A DNA stretch of 40,650 nucleotides from an uncultured Oscillospiraceae bacterium (GTDB lineage: Bacteria; Bacillota; Clostridia; Oscillospirales; Oscillospiraceae): contig CANQSJ010000021.1 of the NCBI GenBank assembly GCA_947626495.1, positions 1 through 40,650 of the forward strand, given 5' to 3'. A program made the translations under genes and the position numbers. Positions 1-8,431 of the stretch are shown here, one piece after another; the first letter of the stretch is position 1; the number at the start of each line of letters is the position of its first letter. The notes under the pieces are model-generated. The model was not told the origin of the DNA and searched no databases. It saw nothing but the letters and a program-made list of their open reading frames with translations.

Positions 1-1410
<1,410 letters not shown>

Positions 1411-1413
<3 letters not shown>

Positions 1414-1466
1414 AAAACCCGGCGCGGTGCTTTCGCACCGCGCCGGCCGTTGTTTCAGTCGTTTTT
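1411..1466. terminator. Bidirectional intrinsic terminator between lepA and the lipoprotein gene
   Basis: A perfect 12-bp stem (1419-1430 with 1435-1446, tetraloop TTTC) is preceded by an A-run and followed by T-rich sequence ending in a T6 run at 1462-1467. It can terminate lepA rightward and the convergent lipoprotein gene leftward. Confidence 0.85.
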
Positions 1467-1474
1467 TGACGCCG

Positions 1475-2788
1475 TCAGCCGGTGAATTCGCCGGTGAGGG
1501 CGCTCACGTTGTTCTCGTCCTGGGACAGGGTGAGGATCACGCTGCGCAGATCGGCCATGGCGCCGCTGTCGCAGGGATAGTTCAGGCCCACCATCTGCTG
1601 GATGGCGTCGCCGGTGAAGTACAGGATGGGGCCGGAGCCGTCGGACAGGGTGACGGAGACGGTGATGGCCTCCCCGGAGGGCTCCACGGTCTCGCCGGAG
1701 GCGGTGATGGCGGTGACGCGCTGCACGAACATGGCCGCCGTGTCCCCGCTGAGGGTGAGATAGCCGCTCTGGCCGTTGATGGTGTAATCCACGAACACGC
1801 CGGCCACGGTGAGGCCGTCCAGCTCGCCGAAGGCGGCCTGCTGGGCGATGGCGATGTCCTCCCGCAGATCCGTCAGGGCCCCGCCTTCGAACACGGGGAT
1901 GGTGCTCTCGGGCAGGATGGTCATCCCGGGCAGCTCGTCGATGCCCTCCAGCCAGTAATACACCGGCCCGTAATCGGAGTTGGCGGTGACCGCCAGGCAG
2001 GCTCCGGTGAAGGAGAAGGTGTAGTAGGTGCCGTCGGACAGGGTGAACACATAGTCGGTGGTCTGGGTCAGGTCGATGTTCTGGTCGGGATTGTTCTCCA
2101 CCCGGGCGATGCGGGCGCCGGCCAGCAGGGAGAAGGCCCGGCTCACCACCTCCGGGTCCTTGCTGGTGAGCGTGGCGCCGCCGTTGGAGCGCCGGCCCAC
2201 GGAGACGGGGGTGTCGGCGCCGTAGTTGTCGGCAAAGGCGCGGATGTTCTCGTCGAAATACAGGTCGAACACGTCAAAGTCCCCGCTGTAGCCGGGGAAG
2301 GGGATGTTCCACAGCCCCTCGCCGCCGGAGACGGCATAGCTGCCGGCGTACATGCTCAGATGGCCGCCCGAGAAGCCCACGGAGTACTCGTCCCCGTCGG
2401 CCATGGTGAAGGTGAAGACGGTCTGCTCCTGCAGCGGGGCGGCGTCCCCCGCCCGGTCGATGACGGTCATGGACCGCAGAGCGTCGCAGGCGGCGATGAT
2501 GGAGGCCCGGTCGAACACCGGGGAGGAGAATCCCCGCTCGCCGGTCCAGATGCTCAGGGCCACGGGGGTCTCGTCGTAATAGGTCTGGGCGAAATCGTTC
2601 CAGCCGATGAAGCTCATCAGCGGCTGTTGTTCAAAGACGTCTTCCTGCTCCCCGCTATCGGCCGGGGTCTGTATCTCCCCGTCCTCGGGCACGGGGTCCG
2701 TCCCCGGCATGATGGGCACAAAGTGCCCGCAGCCGGCCAGGACGATGGCCGCCGCCAGAGCCAGCAGCGCCGCCAGAAGCTTTTTCAT
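1475..2788 (-). CDS. Putative lipoprotein with three repeated beta motifs, function unknown
   Basis: This 437-residue protein is predicted to be exported and lipid-anchored. The start at 2788 is chosen because an AAGGGAG ribosome site sits just upstream and a classical lipoprotein signal follows (MKKLL, hydrophobic core, lipobox LAGC with Cys20). The frame is open further upstream, but that part has no signal or ribosome site. After an acidic linker come three copies of a motif of the form 'FTxxDGxxYxxxFxG' near residues 124-145, 247-268 and 378-400, suggesting three related beta-rich domains. No catalytic motif was seen and I do not recognise the family. It has its own near-consensus promoter and shares a terminator with lepA. 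It may be a surface sensor or binding protein, but that is only inference. Confidence 0.85.
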   Translation of the reverse strand: MKKLLAALLALAAAIVLAGCGHFVPIMPGTDPVPEDGEIQTPADSGEQEDVFEQQPLMSFIGWNDFAQTYYDETPVALSIWTGERGFSSPVFDRASIIAACDALRSMTVIDRAGDAAPLQEQTVFTFTMADGDEYSVGFSGGHLSMYAGSYAVSGGEGLWNIPFPGYSGDFDVFDLYFDENIRAFADNYGADTPVSVGRRSNGGATLTSKDPEVVSRAFSLLAGARIARVENNPDQNIDLTQTTDYVFTLSDGTYYTFSFTGACLAVTANSDYGPVYYWLEGIDELPGMTILPESTIPVFEGGALTDLREDIAIAQQAAFGELDGLTVAGVFVDYTINGQSGYLTLSGDTAAMFVQRVTAITASGETVEPSGEAITVSVTLSDGSGPILYFTGDAIQQMVGLNYPCDSGAMADLRSVILTLSQDENNVSALTGEFTG

Positions 2789-2837
2789 AGGGTTGATCTC
2801 CCTTCCGGGCAGAGTGGGATGTCGCTGTAATTTATAC

Positions 2838-2866
2838 AGTATATCACGGGACGGCCGCCCTGTCAA
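2838..2866 (-). promoter_or_regulatory. Sigma-A promoter of the lipoprotein gene
   Basis: A perfect -35 TTGACA (complement of 2861-2866) is separated by exactly 17 bp from -10 TATACT (complement of 2838-2843). It lies about 50 bp upstream of the lipoprotein start. Confidence 0.8.
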
Positions 2867-3053
2867 AAGGGCCCGGGAAACGGCTGTCCGCAATTTTTTG
2901 GGGATAAGCCGAAGGGGGAAACCCCGTGACATGCTTCGGCCGGTTTGCCCGCCTGCCGCGGGGCCTGTGAAGGGGGGGCGGCATGCTGCTCCCTTGCGCG
3001 TTGGCGGGGGAAGAGGTATACTGCCGGGCAGGAAACGGACAGCGCAGCAAAAT
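2867..3053. other. Intergenic stretch between the lipoprotein promoter and the 6S RNA terminator
   Basis: No credible gene was found. It holds a nested stem (GCCGAAG at 2908-2914 pairing with CTTCGGC at 2934-2940 around a GGGG/CCCC hairpin). It also holds a possible rightward promoter, TTGCGC 2994-2999, 17 bp, TATACT 3017-3022, that would read toward the opposite strand of the RNA gene. Longer frames crossing this stretch have no ribosome site and look like chance frames in GC-rich DNA. Confidence 0.5.
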
Positions 3054-3094
3054 AAAAAACGATCGTCGGAGCAAAGTTGCCTTTGCTCCGACGA
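3054..3094 (-). terminator. Intrinsic terminator of the 6S-like RNA
   Basis: A perfect 14-bp inverted repeat (3063-3076 with 3081-3094, loop TTGC) is followed on the minus strand by TCGTTTTTTATTTT. It begins directly at the 3' edge of the predicted RNA, as expected for an independently terminated stable RNA. Confidence 0.9.
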
Positions 3095-3285
3095 GGCCCG
3101 CCCTGCCGTGGGGGCCAGATTTGTAACCTGCACAACTCGGCAGGTGGGTCGCCTCATGGCGGGTTCCGCGCTTCCAACTTCCGGTTTTTGGCCGGGAGGC
3201 CTGCGCTCCGCCGCCGTATATGGCGTCCCTTATAATAGATGTGGGTCCAACCGGGCCCTTGAAACCACGAACAGGGCAGGTTTCA
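3095..3285 (-). ncRNA. ssrS: Probable 6S RNA
   Basis: 6S RNA is a roughly 190-nt RNA that mimics an open promoter and sequesters the sigma-A RNA polymerase holoenzyme in stationary phase. The call rests on architecture. The ends form a long closing stem of about 15 pairs: CCUGCCCUG (3280-3272) pairs with CAGGGCGGG (3105-3097), then extends through UU/GG wobble pairs and GUGG/CCAC. An AU-rich central segment (UAUUAUAAGGG) lies in the would-be bubble. Inner hairpins include CCGG-CCAAAAA-CCGG and ACCUGC-CGAGUUGU-GCAGGU. A strong terminator follows immediately. Length (about 191 nt) fits 6S; it does not look like SRP RNA, tmRNA or RNase P. No clear promoter was seen, so it may be processed from the DUF1292 transcript. 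Exact ends are estimates. Confidence 0.65.
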
Positions 3286-3301
3286 TACGGTGTCGGGACG
3301 G

Positions 3302-3598
3302 TCAGTCCTCCTCGGGGACGCCGTCCTGCTCTTCCTCGAAGAGCATCTGGGTGTAATGCTCATAGACGCGCTGGAGCTTTTCCTCGTCGTCCACGGACAC
3401 GAACTGCTCCTCCCCGTCCACCTCCTCCACCTGGAGGATGATGAAGCCGTAGTCGGGATCGTCCTCGTCCATGTCGGCGGGCAGGAAGACCATGTATTCC
3501 GCGCCCTCAAATTCGAAGGTGCCCAGGTGCTCGAGCTCGAACTCGTTGCCCTCGTCGTCCTCGATGGTGATGTAGCTGGAGCCGAATTCGCTGTCCAT
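3302..3598 (-). CDS. DUF1292 domain protein
   Basis: This is a 98-residue, strongly acidic cytosolic protein of the DUF1292 (YrzB-like) family, which is widespread in Firmicutes and has no established function. Family features visible are 'ITIEDDEGNEFELEHLGTFEF', split here by the usual short-barrel pattern, then EYMVFLPAD, a run of aspartates, and 'GFIILQVEE' leading into an acidic C-terminus. Length is typical. The start is fixed by an AGGAGGG site. Homologues often sit beside ruvX and mltG-like genes, which are absent here; instead the probable 6S RNA gene lies 16 bp downstream. It has a good promoter of its own. Confidence 0.9.
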   Translation of the reverse strand: MDSEFGSSYITIEDDEGNEFELEHLGTFEFEGAEYMVFLPADMDEDDPDYGFIILQVEEVDGEEQFVSVDDEEKLQRVYEHYTQMLFEEEQDGVPEED

Positions 3599-3628
3599 AG
3601 AAGTCTTCCCTCCTGTGATCTTGCCTCT

Positions 3629-3657
3629 ATTCTAAAGCCTGGGGCGGGAGATTGCAA
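3629..3657 (-). promoter_or_regulatory. Promoter of the DUF1292 gene (and possibly the RNA)
   Basis: TTGCAA (3652-3657), 17-bp spacer, TAGAAT (complement of 3629-3634), about 30 bp upstream of the start. A transcript from here could also read into the 6S-like RNA. Confidence 0.6.
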
Positions 3658-3686
3658 GAGGAAATAGCGGGAATTTTGTTTCCGGT

Positions 3687-3998
3687 TCAGGGAGAGAAAT
3701 CCTCCAGCATGCGCACCACCTGGCCGTGGTCCTCCGCGGGCAGGCCGCCGGCCAGCGCCAGCCGGTCGGATAGGGGCAGGTCCCGCACCCGGATGTCGGT
3801 GACGGTGACGGGCTCCTCCGCGCCCGGCGGACAGAACACCCCCACCCAGCCGTTCCAGGCGCGCAGCATATAGCCGCTCTCCGCCGCCGCCGGCTCCGCC
3901 GTGCCCAGCACGCCCAGATCCGTCAGCACCGCCAGCAGGCTGGCCGCCGCGAACAGCGCCAGCAGCACCGTCAGCAGGATCTTCATCCGCAGTTTCAT
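3687..3998 (-). CDS. Small exported protein with a BofC C-terminal-like domain
   Basis: The 103-residue product begins MKLRMK, then a single hydrophobic segment (about residues 6-26), so it is probably membrane-anchored or secreted. The remainder has the pattern of the BofC C-terminal domain: 'GYMLRAWNGWVGVF' (family: Y-x-L-x-x-x-x-G-x-V/I-A-V-F), 'VTDIRVRDLP' and a C-terminal 'LEDFSP'. In sporeformers BofC proper restrains SpoIVB signalling in sigma-K activation; this short form, lacking the BofC N-terminal domain, is common in clostridia and its role is not established. The start at 3998 has AAGGAG upstream; a second Met at 3986 is possible. The gene is divergent from the penicillin-binding protein gene, with 184 bp between them. 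Confidence 0.7.
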   Translation of the reverse strand: MKLRMKILLTVLLALFAAASLLAVLTDLGVLGTAEPAAAESGYMLRAWNGWVGVFCPPGAEEPVTVTDIRVRDLPLSDRLALAGGLPAEDHGQVVRMLEDFSP

Positions 3999-4097
3999 CC
4001 CATCCGCTCCTTTTTCACCAGTATGTCCCCTCCCCGTGCTGCTCATGCGCGGCCGGGCAAAATTAAGAAGCCGTTCATGTTTTCTTCCGCTTTGGGA

Positions 4098-4126
4098 TAT
4101 ACAATTGCGGAAAAAGGTGGTATAAT
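4098..4126 (+). promoter_or_regulatory. Promoter of the penicillin-binding protein gene
   Basis: TATACA (4098-4103), 17-bp spacer, perfect -10 TATAAT (4121-4126), about 57 bp before the GTG start. Confidence 0.7.
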
Positions 4127-4182
4127 ATCCATATCTGTACCTTTCTCCGCGCCGGGGGCGCGGACAGCACGGAGGAGCATCA

Positions 4183-6561
4183 GTGAACACTCTGGGAAAG
4201 ATCAAACAGAAAATCGACGGGGTGCGCCAGTGGTTCCGCAGCCGCAAGGTCCGGCGCGTCCGCCGGGCGGTGGGCGCCGCGGCGGATACGGCGGCCGCCG
4301 GCGTGGGCTTTACCCTGCGCCTGGGGCTGAAGATCCTGCTGACGGCGCTGCTGGTGTTCATCACCACGGGCATGATCCTGGCCTGCATCTTCGCCGTCTA
4401 CGTGAAGACCAGCCTGTACAAGCAGCTGGACGTGACGCCCCAGGAGCTGGCCCGAGCCGAGTCCAGCCACATCCTGGCGGAGACCAGCCCCGGCAGCGGC
4501 CAGTGGACGGAGCTGGCCACGCTCCATTACGACATCAACCGCATCCCCGTGGAGTACGACCAGATCCCCAAGGACCTGGAGCACGCCTGCGTGGCCATCG
4601 AGGACCGACGGTTTTATCAGCACAAGGGCGTGGACTGGTGGCGTACCGTGGGCGCCTTCGGCAACATGTTTTTGAGCATGCGGGGCAACTTCGGCGGCTC
4701 CACCATCACCCAACAGCTGATCAAGAACCTGACCGGCAAGGACGAGGTCACCGTCCAGCGAAAGCTGCTGGAGATTTTCCAGGCCCTGGACTTTGAGAAG
4801 AAATACACCAAGGAAGAGATCATCACCTGGTACATGAACCAGATCTTCCTGGGGGAGGGCTGCTACGGCGTGGGCGCCGCCGCCCGTGCCTATTTCGGCA
4901 AGGAGGTCTGGCAGCTGGACCTGGCGGAGTGCGCCAGCCTCATCGGCATCACCAACAACCCCTCCAAGTACGATCCCTACATCAGCGAGGACACCAAGGC
5001 CAACAACAAGGAGCGCCAGGAGAACATCCTCTGGCAGATGTACGACCAGGGCTATATCACCTATGAGCAGTACGACTCCGCCAAAAACGAGACCCTCCAC
5101 TTCCGCAGCAGCGTGGGCGAGGACCGGAGCACGGAGCCCTTCACCTACTATGAGGACTCCCTGATCTGGGACCTGGTGGAGGACATGGCCGAGGCCCGGG
5201 GCGTCACCGAGGACGTGGCGGAGGCCCTGATTTACAACGGCGGCTATAAGATCTATTCCTGCATGGACATGCGCATCCAGCAGATCGTGGACGAGATCTA
5301 CCAGAACGTGGGCGGCCTGCCCCGGCCCTGGCAGAACCCCCACGGGGCGAAGCTGAGCTCCGCCATCGTCATCATCGATCCCTCGGACGGCGCCATCGTA
5401 GCGCTGGCCGGGGACACCGGCGTCAAGGAAGGCAGCTTCACGGACAACTATGCCACGAGACTGCCCCGGCCGCCAGGGTCCTCCTTCAAGCCGGTGGCCG
5501 TCTACGGCCCGGCGCTGGACCTGGGCCTGATCACCCAGAGCACCAAGGTCAACGACGCGCCGAACATCGTTTTGAAAAACAGCCCCAACTGGTATCCCTA
5601 TAACGACGGCATGGTCTACAGCGGCTGGACCACCATCCGCGACGCCCTGATCCGCAGCCGCAACACCGTGGCCGCCCAGATCCTGGACAAGATGGGCCGC
5701 CAGGCCTCCTGGGACTATCTGACCAACCGCTTCGGCTTCACCTCCCTGATCTGGGAGGAGGTGGACAAGGACACCGGCCGGGTGATCTCCGACTACGTCT
5801 ACCCGGCGCTGGCCCTGGGCCAGCTGAGCCGGGGCGTCACCGCCCGGGAGATGGCCCAGGCCTATACCGCCTTCGCCAACAACGGCGTGATGAGCTTCGG
5901 CCGGACCTACTCGCTGGTGCTGGACCGGGACGACAACGTGATTCTGGACAATCCCGCCCGGCAGCAGGTGGCCGTCAAGGAGAACACCGCCTGGAACATC
6001 GCGGATATGCTCCAGGCCGCCGTGGCCAGCGGCACCGGCTCCCCCGCCTACTTCGGCTCCACCGCCGTGGCCGGCAAGACCGGTACCACCAGCTCCGCCC
6101 GCGACCGGTACTTCACCGGCTTCACCCGCTATTACGTGGCGGCCGTATGGACGGGCTACAAGATGAACTACCAGATGTATTTCAGCTCCAACCCGGCGTC
6201 CATCATCTGGAAGACCGTCATGCAGCGGGTCCACGCGGGCCTGCCCTACGCCTCCTTCCCCTCGCCCTATATCGGCTACGACACGGGGCTGTTCGGGGAC
6301 GAGGCCACGGAATCCCCGGAGCCCACCGAGGAGGCCACTCCCTCGCCCACCCAGGAGGCGCCGCCTCCCACCGGCGAGGAGCCGCCCACCGGCGAGGCCC
6401 CGCCCACGGCGCCGCCGGCGGAGACCGACCCGCCCGTCACCATCCAGCCGGTGGTGACCGATCCGCCTCCGGCGACCGACCCGCCCACGGCGCCGCCCGT
6501 CACCGCCGAGCCCGTCACGCCGGCGGAGCCCACGAAGGAGCCGCCTCCGGTGGCCGACTGA
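4183..6561 (+). CDS. Class A penicillin-binding protein, bifunctional transglycosylase/transpeptidase
   Basis: The enzyme polymerises lipid II into glycan strands and cross-links them at the outer face of the membrane. The 792 residues comprise a basic cytosolic tail, one membrane segment (about 45-72), a GT51 transglycosylase domain with catalytic Glu140 in EDRRFYQHKG and GGSTITQQLIKN, and a transpeptidase domain with SxxK (Ser433-Lys436), SRN (492-494) and KTGT (632-635). All key residues are present. The start is GTG, fixed by GGAGGAG five bases upstream; no ATG fits. From about residue 706 to the end is a Pro/Thr/Glu-rich tail, likely extending through the wall. A consensus -10 precedes the gene and a terminator follows, so it is probably monocistronic. 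Similar to PBP1a/PonA; which paralogue is unclear. Confidence 0.97.
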   Translation: MNTLGKIKQKIDGVRQWFRSRKVRRVRRAVGAAADTAAAGVGFTLRLGLKILLTALLVFITTGMILACIFAVYVKTSLYKQLDVTPQELARAESSHILAETSPGSGQWTELATLHYDINRIPVEYDQIPKDLEHACVAIEDRRFYQHKGVDWWRTVGAFGNMFLSMRGNFGGSTITQQLIKNLTGKDEVTVQRKLLEIFQALDFEKKYTKEEIITWYMNQIFLGEGCYGVGAAARAYFGKEVWQLDLAECASLIGITNNPSKYDPYISEDTKANNKERQENILWQMYDQGYITYEQYDSAKNETLHFRSSVGEDRSTEPFTYYEDSLIWDLVEDMAEARGVTEDVAEALIYNGGYKIYSCMDMRIQQIVDEIYQNVGGLPRPWQNPHGAKLSSAIVIIDPSDGAIVALAGDTGVKEGSFTDNYATRLPRPPGSSFKPVAVYGPALDLGLITQSTKVNDAPNIVLKNSPNWYPYNDGMVYSGWTTIRDALIRSRNTVAAQILDKMGRQASWDYLTNRFGFTSLIWEEVDKDTGRVISDYVYPALALGQLSRGVTAREMAQAYTAFANNGVMSFGRTYSLVLDRDDNVILDNPARQQVAVKENTAWNIADMLQAAVASGTGSPAYFGSTAVAGKTGTTSSARDRYFTGFTRYYVAAVWTGYKMNYQMYFSSNPASIIWKTVMQRVHAGLPYASFPSPYIGYDTGLFGDEATESPEPTEEATPSPTQEAPPPTGEEPPTGEAPPTAPPAETDPPVTIQPVVTDPPPATDPPTAPPVTAEPVTPAEPTKEPPPVAD

Positions 6562-6590
6562 GCCGGAGATCCAGAGAGAGAATACGCATG

Positions 6591-6633
6591 ACCGCTCTTC
6601 CCCCGTTTTTTTCGGGGGAGAGCGGTGTTTTTT
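6591..6633 (+). terminator. Intrinsic terminator after the penicillin-binding protein gene
   Basis: The stem is 6591-6605 with 6613-6626 (one bulged T), loop of seven T, then G and six T at 6628-6633. Confidence 0.9.
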
Positions 6634-6657
6634 CCCCGGAAAGTGCCCATTGGGGAG

Positions 6658-6686
6658 TTGACAGGACAGAAACAATATGTTACAAT
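6658..6686 (+). promoter_or_regulatory. Strong extended -10 promoter for the small protein / NlpC-P60 pair
   Basis: Perfect -35 TTGACA (6658-6663), 17-bp spacer, -10 TACAAT (6681-6686) preceded by TGT, giving an extended -10. It is the best promoter match on the plus strand of the window. Confidence 0.88.
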
Positions 6687-6717
6687 TCAGTAACAATCAC
6701 CTAGGGAGGCAAGCGCG

Positions 6718-7011
6718 ATGGCAGAGAAGAAGACCGCGGCCCTGCAGTACAAGGGCCACCCCCTGCGCCGGAAGGACAATCTGATCTACTTCGGCAGCAT
6801 GGCGGACAAATATATCATCATGCTCCAGATCCTGGACACCAAGAAGATCAAGGACCTGGATGTGGCCACCAAGGTCTCCGTGCAGCTGCAGCTGACGGAT
6901 CCGGATCTGAAGAGCCGGGACCGGGTGGTGAAAAAGAGCGAGAAGGACAGCCTGTACGCGGCCATGGACGTGGCCAGCGTGTGGCTGGACCGCGCGCTGG
7001 CGGCCCGGTAA
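6718..7011 (+). CDS. Conserved small cytosolic protein, function unknown
   Basis: This 97-residue basic protein has no signal peptide or membrane segment. It starts at an ATG behind AGGGAGG, about 30 bp downstream of a very strong promoter. The sequence reads like a compact alpha/beta domain: 'IYFGSMADKYIIMLQI' then 'KVSVQLQLTD' and a C-terminal amphipathic helix 'AAMDVASVWLDRAL'. I recall similar short proteins in Oscillospiraceae but no assigned function. Its stop is one base before the start of the SH3-NlpC/P60 gene, so the two are almost certainly co-translated. Whether that means a shared role in wall turnover is inference. Confidence 0.85.
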   Translation: MAEKKTAALQYKGHPLRRKDNLIYFGSMADKYIIMLQILDTKKIKDLDVATKVSVQLQLTDPDLKSRDRVVKKSEKDSLYAAMDVASVWLDRALAAR

Positions 7012-7012
7012 G

Positions 7013-8362
7013 ATGAGAAGGATCGAGACGCTGTTCCGCTGGGCGGTGGTCCTTGGCATCCTCCTGTGCCTGACCGCGGCGCTGGGGAGCACCCCGGCCC
7101 GGGCGGATACGGAGGGCGCCGCCACCGTGACGGCCACGGCGCTGAATCTGCGCAGCGAGCCGGACATGTCCGGCACCGTGCTGAGCTGTCTGCCCAGAGG
7201 GACGGTGGTGCTGGTCACCGGCGAGGAGGGCGGCTGGTATAAGATCTGGTACCGGGGCGAGAGCGGCTATATGAGCAAGGACTATCTGTCCTTCCAGACC
7301 ACGGCCCAGTCCTCCTTCGGCACCGGCATCGTGGACGGCAACTATGTGAACGTCCGCTCCGGCCCGGGCACCGGCTACAGCGCCCTGGGCCAGGTGAACG
7401 AGGGCACCGAGCTGCCGGTCACCGGCGTGTCCGGGGCCTGGCTGCGGGTGACCTATAAGGACCAGGACGCCTACATCCACAGCGCCTACCTTCCCGTGTC
7501 CTACCTCACCGGCAGCACCAGCGCCGAGCCTGCGCCCTCCCCCGCGCCCCAGACCCAGGAACAGACCACCGGCGTCATCACCGGCAACGGCGTGTGCCTG
7601 CGCGCCGGCCCGGGCACCGGCTATGCCATTCTGGGCTCCTACAACAACGGCACGAAAATGACCATCACCGGCTCCTCCGGCGACTGGTATGCCGTCACCT
7701 GCAACGGGGCCGAGGGCTATGTGTACAAGCAGTATCTGAGCACCTCCGGCGTCACCGCCTCCGTCACGGAGATGGAGGACACGCCGGCTGTCACCACGGC
7801 GGCGGTGAACCTGCGGGAGGGCCCCTCCACGGCCTATACCAGCAAGCAGGTGCTGTCGGCAGGGGTGTCCGTCACCATCAACGGCAAGTCCGGCCAGTGG
7901 TACCGGGTCAGCTACGGCGGCGTCTCCGGCTTCATCCACCAGGATTATCTGTCCCTGGGCGGGGACGGCCGGTCCAATACCACCGCCTCCACCGCCGGGG
8001 AGAAGATCGTGGCGGCCGCCAAGAATTATCTGGGCGTGCGCTATGTGTACGGCGGGACCAGCCCCTCCGGCTTCGACTGCTCCGGGTTTGTGTACTATGT
8101 GTTCCGCCAGTGCGGCTACACCATCACCCGCACCGCCACCGCCCAGAGCTACGACGGGAAGCTGGTGGCCCGGGGGAGCATGCAGCCCGGCGACATCATC
8201 ATCTTCTACAACGGCGCCAAGAGCGCCATCGGCCACGCCGGGATCTACATCGGCAACAACCAGTTCATCCACGCCTCCTCCGGCGGCGGACGGGTGATGA
8301 TCTCCAGCCTCTCGGAGAGCTATTACAACACCCGCTTCTACTGCGCCCGCCGGGTGGCCTGA
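7013..8362 (+). CDS. Secreted SH3b-repeat NlpC/P60 peptidoglycan endopeptidase
   Basis: Predicted to be exported and to cleave peptide stems of peptidoglycan, typically the D-Glu-diamino-acid bond. The 449 residues carry an N-terminal signal (about 1-31, ending TPARA-D), four bacterial SH3 domains (about 36-100, 106-165, 187-245, 259-316) that bind the wall, a Pro-rich linker between SH3 two and three (AEPAPSPAPQTQEQ), and a C-terminal NlpC/P60 domain. The catalytic Cys356 (GFDCSGF), His408 (GHAGIYIG) and third polar residue His420 (FIHASS) are all present, so it should be active. It begins one base after the preceding small gene, without a strong ribosome site of its own, suggesting coupled translation. 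A terminator follows. Confidence 0.96.
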   Translation: MRRIETLFRWAVVLGILLCLTAALGSTPARADTEGAATVTATALNLRSEPDMSGTVLSCLPRGTVVLVTGEEGGWYKIWYRGESGYMSKDYLSFQTTAQSSFGTGIVDGNYVNVRSGPGTGYSALGQVNEGTELPVTGVSGAWLRVTYKDQDAYIHSAYLPVSYLTGSTSAEPAPSPAPQTQEQTTGVITGNGVCLRAGPGTGYAILGSYNNGTKMTITGSSGDWYAVTCNGAEGYVYKQYLSTSGVTASVTEMEDTPAVTTAAVNLREGPSTAYTSKQVLSAGVSVTINGKSGQWYRVSYGGVSGFIHQDYLSLGGDGRSNTTASTAGEKIVAAAKNYLGVRYVYGGTSPSGFDCSGFVYYVFRQCGYTITRTATAQSYDGKLVARGSMQPGDIIIFYNGAKSAIGHAGIYIGNNQFIHASSGGGRVMISSLSESYYNTRFYCARRVA

Positions 8363-8382
8363 GAGAGAAGAACGCAATAAAC

Positions 8383-8412
8383 GCCCCGGGGACGAAAGTC
8401 CCCGGGGCATTT
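8383..8412. terminator. Bidirectional terminator between the NlpC/P60 and degV genes
   Basis: A perfect 11-bp stem (8383-8393 with 8398-8408, GAAA tetraloop), followed by ATTTTC on the plus strand and GTTTATT on the minus strand. It serves the convergent genes. Confidence 0.85.
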
Positions 8413-8431
8413 TCTGTCGCTTTTGGGTCGG

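Noticed and set aside
1427-2830. Long plus-strand frame opposite the lipoprotein gene
   Set aside because: It has a Gly/His/Val-rich composition typical of the reverse strand of GC-rich genes, no ribosome site, and the minus-strand gene has a signal peptide and promoter.
2908-2940. Possible riboswitch or tRNA-like fold between the lipoprotein and 6S-like genes
   Set aside because: A single nested stem with no conserved core that I recognise, and no gene downstream in the proper orientation.
2889-3157. N-terminal extension of the lipoprotein up to 3157
   Set aside because: It would read through the promoter and the RNA terminator, and the lipoprotein signal with ribosome site begins at 2788.
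4180-6696. 838-codon minus-strand frame opposite the penicillin-binding protein
   Set aside because: The protein on the plus strand carries every catalytic motif; the reverse frame is Gly/Leu/Val/His repeats and has no start signal.
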